Assembly: GCA_965263455.1 (NCBI GenBank)
Contig: CBDHHN010000002.1
Location: 715,461-779,460, forward strand
Reading direction: 5' to 3'
Length of the DNA stretch: 64,000 nucleotides
DNA from: CADEDH01 sp965263455
GTDB lineage: Bacteria; Actinomycetota; Acidimicrobiia; Acidimicrobiales; SZUA-35
Both the position numbers and the translations under genes were made by a program. Every line of letters starts with the position of its first letter. Within the stretch, counting starts at the first letter, position 1. Of this stretch, positions 57,735 through 64,000 are shown piece by piece. The notes under the pieces are model-generated. The model made no database searches. It saw only the letters and a list, made by a program, of their open reading frames with translations, and was not told where the DNA came from.

Positions 57735-58997
57735 TCAGTCGAGGTAGTCGCGCAGCTTCTCGCTGCGCAGGGGGTGGCGGAGCTTGGCCAGGGTCTTGGA
57801 CTCGATCTGGCGGATCCGCTCCCGGGTCACCCCGAACTCCTTGCCCACCTCCTCCAGGGTCCGGGGCCGGCCGTCGACCAACCCGAACCGCAGGCGGACC
57901 ACCTCCGACTCCCGCTCCGAGAGGTCGTCGAGCACGTCGCGCACCGTCTGCTCCAACAGCTTGCGGGCCGCCAGATCCAGTGGGGCGGCGCCGCGGTCGG
58001 CGATGAAGTCGGCCATCGAGGTGTCGTCCTCGTCGCCGACCGGCGAGTCGAGCGAGAGAGGATCCTGCTGAGCGATCCGCAGGATCTCGGCCACCTTCTC
58101 CTCGTCGAGGTCGACCTCCGACCCGATCTCGGCCAGCGTCGGATCCCGCTCGAGCTTCTGGGCCAGGGCCCGCTGGGCCCGGACGACCTTGTTGATCGAC
58201 TCGACCATGTGCACCGGGACCCGAATGGTCCGCGACTGGTCGGCGATGGCCCGGGTGATGGCCTGACGGATCCACCACGTGGCGTAGGTGGAGAACTTGA
58301 ACCCCTTGGAGTGGTCGAACTTCTGCACCGCCCGCATCAGGCCCAGGTTGCCCTCCTGGATCAGATCCAGGATGGGGACCCCCCGTCCCACGTAGCGCTT
58401 GGCGATCGACACCACCAGCCGCAGGTTGGCCGAGGTCAACTCCTGGCGGGCCCGATCCCCGTCGCGCACCGCTCGCCGCAGACGATGGCGCTCGTCGGCC
58501 GGCAGGCCGTTCCACTGCCCCGTGGTCAGCGCCTCGGCCGATGCCGCCGCCGCCTCGGCCCCGACCTCGATCCGCTTGGCCAGGGCCACCTCTTCCCCGG
58601 CGTCGAGCAACGGAACCTTGCCGATCTCCTTGAGGTACATCTTGACCGGATCGGCCGACCCGCTGGCCCGGGCCATGGCGGCGGCCGCCATCTTGGCCGG
58701 ATCCCGTCGGGGCCGGTACCGGCCGTTGGCCCCGGCGCCGTTGGCTGCAGGGGTGCCGGCATCGGCGGCGTCGACGGTCTCGTCGTCGAACGGGATCTGG
58801 TTCTCGGTCAGGAAGATGCGGACCTCGGCCAGCACGGACGGGGTCAGCTCGACCCGGGGCATGACCTCGACCACGTCCTGGGGCGTGAGCGGGCGACCGG
58901 CGCGGGCACGCAACAGCAGACGCTCCCGGTGCTCGTCCAAAAGTCCCGCGCCGGTTGCAGTGAGATCAGATGTTGCGACGGCGGGCTGCTCGCTCAC
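57735..58997 (-). CDS. rpoD: RNA polymerase principal sigma factor (RpoD/SigA type)
   Basis: 420 residues. GTG start (58997) in a GTGA overlap with dnaG stop, preceded by GGAGGAGG. Region 1.2 DPVKMYLKEIGKVPLLDAGE, region 2 RLVVSIAKRYVGRGVPILDL, IQEGNLGLMRAVQKFDHSKG, FKFSTYATWWIRQAITRAIA; region 3 DPTLAEIGSEVDLDEEKVAE; region 4 LRFGLVDGRPRTLEEVGKEF, GVTRERIRQIESKTLAKLRH. Housekeeping promoter recognition. The dnaG-rpoD linkage is the conserved macromolecular-synthesis arrangement. Confidence 0.95.
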   Translation of the reverse strand: MSEQPAVATSDLTATGAGLLDEHRERLLLRARAGRPLTPQDVVEVMPRVELTPSVLAEVRIFLTENQIPFDDETVDAADAGTPAANGAGANGRYRPRRDPAKMAAAAMARASGSADPVKMYLKEIGKVPLLDAGEEVALAKRIEVGAEAAAASAEALTTGQWNGLPADERHRLRRAVRDGDRARQELTSANLRLVVSIAKRYVGRGVPILDLIQEGNLGLMRAVQKFDHSKGFKFSTYATWWIRQAITRAIADQSRTIRVPVHMVESINKVVRAQRALAQKLERDPTLAEIGSEVDLDEEKVAEILRIAQQDPLSLDSPVGDEDDTSMADFIADRGAAPLDLAARKLLEQTVRDVLDDLSERESEVVRLRFGLVDGRPRTLEEVGKEFGVTRERIRQIESKTLAKLRHPLRSEKLRDYLD

Positions 58998-60763
58998 TGG
59001 ACCTCCTCCAAATCCTCGACAACCCACGCTAGCAAGCCTTCGACCGTTGGTGCCTTGCGGGCCGGCTCTTGCAGTTCCTCGAACTGCAGCCGGAACCACT
59101 CGAAGTCCTTCGCCAACCGCCGGGCCTCCTCGCCCTGGGCGTGACGGGCCTCCCGCCGATACTCGTCCATCAGGCGCCCCAGATACCCCCGCCAGAGCAA
59201 CGCCACGACGTCGACCGGGTCGGCCGTCGACTCCTGCACCGACAGCCGCTGCACGAAGGCCGCCACCTCCGGGCCTCCGTGCTCGATGACCTCGTGCAGG
59301 CTGTCGTAGGAGCACAGCAGGTCGTACACGGCGGCGCACGACGGGTCGGTGAACAGGTCGGGTATGAGCTGGTCGAGGATCTCGTCACCCTTGGCCACCG
59401 CCAGCCGCAGGACCTCCAGCTCGGGGCTGTCCCGTTCGTGCTCGATCCGGACCCGAGGGCGGCTCTCGTCGCGACGGTCCACCGGGCGAACCCCGTCCCG
59501 AAGCATGGTCCGGATGATGTCGGGTTCGAAGTGGCAGCGGCTGGCCACCGTCATCACGTACTGGTCTCGGACCAGGGGATCGGGGTGCTCAGCAACCATG
59601 GCCAGGGCCCGCTCGGCGGCCCGGGCCCGGCCCTCGTTGGTCGATCGGTCGACGGCCTCGATGGCCCGGTCGACCCGGAACTCCAGGAACGGCCGGGCCT
59701 CCTCCACGGCCGCCCGGAGGCGGTCGGGGTCGCTCAGGGCCAGGTCGGCGGGATCGCCCCCCACCGGCAGTGCGGCCACGGCCACGTCGAGGTCGTGGGT
59801 GCTCTCCCACTCGTAGAACCGGGCCGCGGCATTCTGGCCGGCGGCATCGGCATCGAAGGAGAGCACCACCCGGCGGGCGAAGCGACGCAGGAGCTTGACG
59901 TGCTCCTCGGTGAGGGCCGTGCCGCAGGTGGCCACGGCCCGGCCGAGCCCGGCCTGGGCGTAACCGATGACGTCGGTGTAGCCCTCGCACACGATGACCT
60001 CGTCGGCCTCGACGACGGCGGTCTTGGCCCGATGGAGCCCGTAGAGCACCTTGCTCTTGGCGTAGACCTCCGACTCCGAGGTGTTCTTGTACTTCGGCCC
60101 GTCCGAACCCGGAAGATTGCGGCCCCCGAAGCCGACAGGCTTGCCCTGAGGGTCGAAGATCGGAAACAGGATCCGGGCCCGGAACGCATCCTGCTGGCGT
60201 CCTCGCCGGTTGACGAACCCCAATCCGCTGTCGGTCAGGTCCCGGTCGGACAGGCGGAGGGCCCGAGCCAGCAGATCCCACCCGTCGGGGGCCCAACCCA
60301 AGCGATAGTCGCGGACGACCTCGCCGTCGTAGCCCCGCTGGCGGAGGTAGCCCCGAGCGGGACCGGCCTCGGGCGAGGTCAGCAGGCGATCGTGGTACCA
60401 CTCGACGGCCTCGGCGATGGCGTCCTGCAGGACGGCCTTGCGCCGCCGTTCCTCCCCCTGACCGCTCGTGGTGTACCGAAGCGAGAGACCGGCCTTGCCC
60501 GCCAGCCACTCGACGGCGCCGACGAAATCGAGCTGCTCCTTCTCCTGGACGAAGGTGATCATGTCGCCTCCCACCCCGCAACCGAAGCAGTAGTAGAGGC
60601 CGTCCTCGACGTTGACCGAGAACGACGGCGACTTCTCGGCGTGGAACGGGCACAGCCCCTGCCACCGCAGCCCGACCCTCTTGAGCTGGGTGTACTCGGA
60701 CACGACGGCGACCACATCGGTCGATTCCCGCACCCGCGCCACGTCTTCGTCAACGATTCCCAC
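58994..60763 (-). CDS. dnaG: DNA primase DnaG
   Basis: 589 residues. N-terminal zinc-binding domain (CPFH...CFGCGVGGD), RNA-polymerase/TOPRIM domain with VIVCEGYTDVIGYAQAGLGR and VLSFDADAAGQNAAARFYEW, and a helicase-binding C-terminal region. Lays RNA primers at the replication fork. Confidence 0.97.
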   Translation of the reverse strand: MGIVDEDVARVRESTDVVAVVSEYTQLKRVGLRWQGLCPFHAEKSPSFSVNVEDGLYYCFGCGVGGDMITFVQEKEQLDFVGAVEWLAGKAGLSLRYTTSGQGEERRRKAVLQDAIAEAVEWYHDRLLTSPEAGPARGYLRQRGYDGEVVRDYRLGWAPDGWDLLARALRLSDRDLTDSGLGFVNRRGRQQDAFRARILFPIFDPQGKPVGFGGRNLPGSDGPKYKNTSESEVYAKSKVLYGLHRAKTAVVEADEVIVCEGYTDVIGYAQAGLGRAVATCGTALTEEHVKLLRRFARRVVLSFDADAAGQNAAARFYEWESTHDLDVAVAALPVGGDPADLALSDPDRLRAAVEEARPFLEFRVDRAIEAVDRSTNEGRARAAERALAMVAEHPDPLVRDQYVMTVASRCHFEPDIIRTMLRDGVRPVDRRDESRPRVRIEHERDSPELEVLRLAVAKGDEILDQLIPDLFTDPSCAAVYDLLCSYDSLHEVIEHGGPEVAAFVQRLSVQESTADPVDVVALLWRGYLGRLMDEYRREARHAQGEEARRLAKDFEWFRLQFEELQEPARKAPTVEGLLAWVVEDLEEVQ

Positions 60764-60861
60764 TCAGCTCCAACCTACCCGCCGGGACCAACCGGCCGGG
60801 GATGGTTCACCTCCCAACCGCCGGGCCCGGACGCCATCGGGACCGCAACGGGCCGCGCCGG

Positions 60862-62178
60862 TCAGGCCAGCCGGTCGGCCAACCAGCCCACCACGTCGGC
60901 GATGGGCAGCCGTACCTGGTCCATCGTGTCCCGCTCGCGGATGGTGACCGCCTTGTCCTCGAGCGAATCGAAGTCGAAGGTGATGCAGTACGGGGTGCCG
61001 ATCTCGTCCTGGCGGCGGTAGCGGCGACCGATGGCCTGGGTCTCGTCGTAGTCGCACATCCACAGGGGCTGGAGGGTGGCCAGCAGCTCCCGGGCCGGCT
61101 CCTGGAGCTCGGCCTTCTTCGACAAGGGCAGGACGGCGACCTTGAACGGAGCGATGCGGTGGTGGAGACGGAGGACGGTCCGGGTGTCATCGTTGACCGT
61201 CTCCTCGTCATAGGCGGCCATGAGGAAGGCCATCATCGTCCGGGTGGCCCCGGCCGCCGGCTCGATCACGTGGGGCAGGTAGCGCTCCCCCGAGGCCTGA
61301 TCGAAGTACTCGAGCTTGGCCCCCGAGTGCTCGGCGTGCTGGGTCAGGTCGTAGTCCCCCCGGTTGGCGATGCCCTCCAACTCGTCCCAACCCCAGGGAA
61401 ACAGGAACTCGACGTCGCTGGTGCCCGACGAGTAGTGGCTCAGCTCGTCGTCGTCGTGGGGGCGGAGGCGGAGCTTGTCCTCGGGGATCCCATGATCGAT
61501 GTACCACCGGTACCGCTCGGCGCACCAGTACTCGTACCACTGCTGGGAATCGGCCGGTGGGACGAAGAACTCCAGCTCCATCTGCTCGAACTCCCGGGTC
61601 CGGAAGACGAAGTTGCCGGGGGTGATCTCGTTGCGGAAGCTCTTGCCCACCTGGGCGATCCCGAACGGCGGCTTCTTGCGCGAGGTGTTGATCACGTTGG
61701 CGAAGTTGATGAACATGCCCTGGGCCGTCTCCGGCCGCAGGTAGGCCACGGCGGCCGAGTCCTCCACCGGGCCGGCCTGGGTCTTGAACATCAGGTTGAA
61801 CTGCCGGGCTTCGGTGAACTGGCCCCGGGCCCCGCATGTCGGGCACTGGTCGGGGTCGTCGAGCTTGTCCTGACGGTGCCGGGCGCCGCAGTTCCGGCAG
61901 TCGACCAGGGGGTCGGTGAAGTTGGCCAGGTGGCCCGAGGCCTCCCACACCGCCGGGGGCGACAGGATCGATGCGTCGAGGCCGACCACGTCGGATCGGA
62001 GCTGGACCATCGAGCGCCACCAGGCGTCCTTGACGTTGCGCAGCATCTGGACCCCGACGGGGCCATAGTCGTAGGTGGAACGGAATCCGCCGTAGATCTC
62101 GGCCGACGGGAACACGATGCCCCGGCGCTTGGACAGGTTGACGATCTTGTCGAACAGTTCGGGATTCGGCTCCGTCAT
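60862..62178 (-). CDS. glyS: Glycyl-tRNA synthetase, class II (eukaryote-like single-chain)
   Basis: 438 residues. Class II motifs: GIVFPSAEIYGGFRSTYDYG, motif 2 RNEITPGNFVFRTREFEQME, YDLTQHAEHSGAKLEYFD, motif 3-like EPAAGATRTMMAFLMAAYDE; zinc-type CRNCGARHR and CPTCGARG; C-terminal anticodon-binding domain. Charges tRNA-Gly. Confidence 0.97.
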   Translation of the reverse strand: MTEPNPELFDKIVNLSKRRGIVFPSAEIYGGFRSTYDYGPVGVQMLRNVKDAWWRSMVQLRSDVVGLDASILSPPAVWEASGHLANFTDPLVDCRNCGARHRQDKLDDPDQCPTCGARGQFTEARQFNLMFKTQAGPVEDSAAVAYLRPETAQGMFINFANVINTSRKKPPFGIAQVGKSFRNEITPGNFVFRTREFEQMELEFFVPPADSQQWYEYWCAERYRWYIDHGIPEDKLRLRPHDDDELSHYSSGTSDVEFLFPWGWDELEGIANRGDYDLTQHAEHSGAKLEYFDQASGERYLPHVIEPAAGATRTMMAFLMAAYDEETVNDDTRTVLRLHHRIAPFKVAVLPLSKKAELQEPARELLATLQPLWMCDYDETQAIGRRYRRQDEIGTPYCITFDFDSLEDKAVTIRERDTMDQVRLPIADVVGWLADRLA

Positions 62179-62271
62179 ACCCCGCAGGGTAACGGCGACC
62201 CGGCTCGCCAGGGCCCCAAAGCCGGCGCCGACGGGCTGGTCCGACCCGGGGCCCGGCCGGGGCCCGGCCCC

Positions 62272-62997
62272 TCAGCCGAGCTGTTCGTACAGCACGACCG
62301 ACGACTGGAGCCGGCGCTCGATGTGCTGCTCCAACAGCCGGGCGGCCAGGGTCTCCAGTTCCTGGGCCACCGGGCCACTGGTGGTGTCGAGCACGTGACG
62401 CACCCGGCCCTGCAGGACCAGCGACAGCGCGTGGCGGGCGGCCGGGGTGATGGGTTGGCCCCCGGTCGAGCAGGAACGGCACAGGACGCCGCCCTCGTGG
62501 AGTTGGAGGACGATCAGGTCGTCCTCCGAGCCGCAGGCCACGCAGGCGTCGACCAGGGGCTGGACACCCTCCAGGGCCAGGAGGCGGGCCACGAAGGCGG
62601 GAACGACCAGGGCGTTGCCGGAGGTGTCGAGCTCCCGGAGGGCCCCGATCAGGAGCTTGTACATGGCCGGGTTGGACTCGCCCTCATTGGCCACCGAGTC
62701 GATGGCCTCCAGCAGGACGGCGGCCCGCCCGTAGCGATCGAGGTCGGCCCGCAACCCGGCCAGCGGTTCGACCCGCTCGGCCTGGGTCACGATGTCGAGG
62801 TTGCGGCCTTCGTAGAGCTGAAGGCTGACCATCGAACCCGGCTCCAGCCGCGACCCGAACTTCGATCGGGTGCGGCGGACGCCCTTGGCCACGGCCCGGA
62901 TCTTGCCCCGGCCCCGGCCGAACAACACGACGATCCGGTCGGCCTCACCCAGCTTGTAGGTGCGCAGGACCACCGCCTCGTCCCGGTACAGGGGCAT
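62272..62997 (-). CDS. recO: DNA repair protein RecO
   Basis: 241 residues. OB fold at the start (YRDEAVVLRTYKLGEADRIV, RGRGKIRAVAKGVRRTRSKF), then helical part with zinc-site Cys (ACVACGSEDD, GVLCRSCST). Loads RecA on SSB-coated DNA in RecFOR repair. Confidence 0.95.
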   Translation of the reverse strand: MPLYRDEAVVLRTYKLGEADRIVVLFGRGRGKIRAVAKGVRRTRSKFGSRLEPGSMVSLQLYEGRNLDIVTQAERVEPLAGLRADLDRYGRAAVLLEAIDSVANEGESNPAMYKLLIGALRELDTSGNALVVPAFVARLLALEGVQPLVDACVACGSEDDLIVLQLHEGGVLCRSCSTGGQPITPAARHALSLVLQGRVRHVLDTTSGPVAQELETLAARLLEQHIERRLQSSVVLYEQLG

Positions 62998-63035
62998 GCC
63001 TCAGACTACCTGCCCGCCCTGACGGCGACGGACGG

Positions 63036-63764
63036 TCAGTCGGTGAGGGCGCCGAAGCGGCGGTCGCGCCGCTGATACTCGGCCACGGCGGCGGCCAGGT
63101 GCTCACGGCGGAAGGCGGGCCAGTAGGTGTCGGTGAACACCATCTCGGCGTAGGCCGACTGCCACAGCAGGAAGTTGGACATCCGGTACTCGCCCGAGGT
63201 CCGGACCCACAGGTCGACGTCGGGCATCTCGGGGTCGTACAGGCGCTTGGCCACGGCCGCCTCGTCGATCGACGACGGGTCGACCCCCTCGGCGGCCAGG
63301 GCCCGGAAGGCGTCGACCAGTTCGGCCCGAGCGCCGTAGTTGAAGGCCACGGTGAAGGTGAGACGCCGGTTCGCCGCCGTCAGCGCCACCGCCTCGTCGA
63401 TCTGGTTGAGCAGGCGCTTGGGGACCCGCCAATCGCGGCGACCCACGAAACGGATCCGCACGCCCTTCTCGTTCAACTCGTCTCGTCGGCGCATGAGGAG
63501 CGACTCGTTGAACCGCATCAGGAAGCGGACCTCGTCCCCCGGGCGGCGCCAGTTCTCGGTGGAGAAGGCGTAGACGGTGAGCCAACCCACCCCCATCTCC
63601 AGCGCTCCCTCGACCACGTCGAGCAGCGCCTCCTCGCCAGCGGCGTGACCGTCGGTTCGCTTGAGGCCACGCTCCTTGGCCCATCGACCGTTGCCGTCCA
63701 TCACGCAGGCCACGTGGTGCGGGATCCGGCCGAGGTCGAGGTGCGAGAGGTCCATCTCCGACAA
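63036..63764 (-). CDS. uppS: Isoprenyl/undecaprenyl diphosphate synthase (UppS)
   Basis: 242 residues. HVACVMDGNGRWAKERGLKR with catalytic Asp, HAAGEEALLDVVEGALEMGV, LTVYAFSTENWRRPGDEV, VDLWVRTSGEYRMSNFLLWQ and a late AYAEMVFTDTYWPAFRREHL. Makes the polyprenyl carrier recycled by UppP. Same-strand block with recO, glyS, dnaG and rpoD. Confidence 0.96.
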   Translation of the reverse strand: MSEMDLSHLDLGRIPHHVACVMDGNGRWAKERGLKRTDGHAAGEEALLDVVEGALEMGVGWLTVYAFSTENWRRPGDEVRFLMRFNESLLMRRRDELNEKGVRIRFVGRRDWRVPKRLLNQIDEAVALTAANRRLTFTVAFNYGARAELVDAFRALAAEGVDPSSIDEAAVAKRLYDPEMPDVDLWVRTSGEYRMSNFLLWQSAYAEMVFTDTYWPAFRREHLAAAVAEYQRRDRRFGALTD

Positions 63765-63812
63765 CGCTAGTGGGGGCGGTGCCGTTTGGTGACCCGACGG
63801 CGCCGCGCCCGC

Positions 63813-64000
63813 TCAGTCGGCGTCCGGATCCTGGCCCTCGGTCGGGGGGCGGATCGGTGGGCGGCGGCGTCGTGGTCGGCGGCTCGGTTGGCGGGACCGT
63901 TGTCGGCGGGGCCGTCGTGGTCGTGGGCGGCGCCGTGGTCGTGGGCGGGGCCGTCGTCGTGGTGGTCGTGGTCGGCGGGAGGGTGGCCGCCGTTGTCGGC
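63813..64000 (-). CDS. Thr/Pro-rich C-terminal tail of an exported or envelope protein (runs off right edge)
   Basis: Minus-strand reading gives many Thr-Thr-Thr and Pro-Pro repeats (TTTAPPTTTA) and then a sensible end (PTEGQDPDAD) with a TGA at 63813-63815. The two parts are in frames that differ by one base at a run of six G (63844-63849 on the plus strand), so an extra base is likely. Thr/Pro-rich tails occur in cell-wall-associated actinobacterial proteins. The rest is outside the window. Confidence 0.45.
   Translation of the reverse strand, partial: RQRRPPSRRPRPPRRRPRPRPRRRPRPRRPRRQRSRQPSRRPRRRRPPIRPPTEGQDPDAD

Overview
The window looks like a high-GC actinobacterial chromosome. Gene content (uppS-recO-glyS-dnaG-rpoD block, many F420-type luciferase-like oxidoreductases and SDRs, DUF5753/DUF397 pairs, TCGAAC-N4-GTTCGA SOS boxes) and the mix of GTG/TTG starts fit Actinomycetota; I lean to the class Acidimicrobiia, but that placement is inference. 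Part of the window (about 38.2-57.6 kb) is foreign.

Layout. 1-3.3 kb: left-edge MMPL exporter fragment with divergent TetR; a small SOS-type gene whose start lies inside a LexA box; uppP. 3.3-9.2 kb: FHA-FHA-ABC exporter with a SalK-like partner, and an ECF sigma factor with a long one-helix anti-sigma-like partner. 9.5-14 kb: DenD-like dehydrogenase, a very acidic secreted protein, and an OmpR/HK two-component pair. 14-21.7 kb: alpha/beta hydrolase, CinA-C amidase, a DUF5753 regulator / sigma-like protein / DUF397 set, a Fur-type regulator beside a truncated cobalt/nickel-type ABC ATPase, SUKH, VOC and SDR proteins. 21.8-30.6 kb: a tightly overlapping eight-gene minus-strand operon (TetR, two LLM oxidoreductases, polysaccharide deacetylase, TauD dioxygenase, two SDRs, acyl-CoA ligase) with a divergent flavin monooxygenase/acyl-CoA dehydrogenase-type gene. 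31.4-37.5 kb: ROK regulator, lipoprotein sugar binder, two permeases and a phosphodiester glycosidase. 37.5-40.35 kb: decayed and low-information DNA with an acyl-CoA dehydrogenase tail remnant, then a PadR/sugar-transferase pair.

40.35-57.6 kb: an actinobacterial integrative and conjugative element (AICE) in tRNA-Asn. The right end has int, xis and the tRNA; a 14-bp copy of the tRNA anticodon-arm sequence at 40353-40366 is the proposed left end. It carries a GntR (KorSA-type) repressor with a three-repeat operator, a train of small coupled genes, an FtsK/TraB-like translocase, membrane proteins, an HUH rolling-circle Rep, and cargo: a 1171-aa degenerate-P-loop protein with twelve near-identical 48-residue TPR-like repeats, a DUF4407 membrane protein, an inositol-phosphatase-type gene with an XRE regulator, and a second copy of the small SOS protein. 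Three element genes show apparent +1 frame changes, so the element may be decaying, although assembly error cannot be excluded.

57.7-64 kb: core genes rpoD, dnaG, glyS, recO and uppS, and the Thr/Pro-rich tail of an exported protein at the right edge.

The strongest candidate for something undescribed is the two-member small protein family (1755-2105 and 45849-46031). Both share a C-terminal VRRSVAML...GA.AL.RE..LR.L..LV motif, and in both the ATG is embedded in a LexA operator, one on the chromosome beside uppP and one inside the mobile element.
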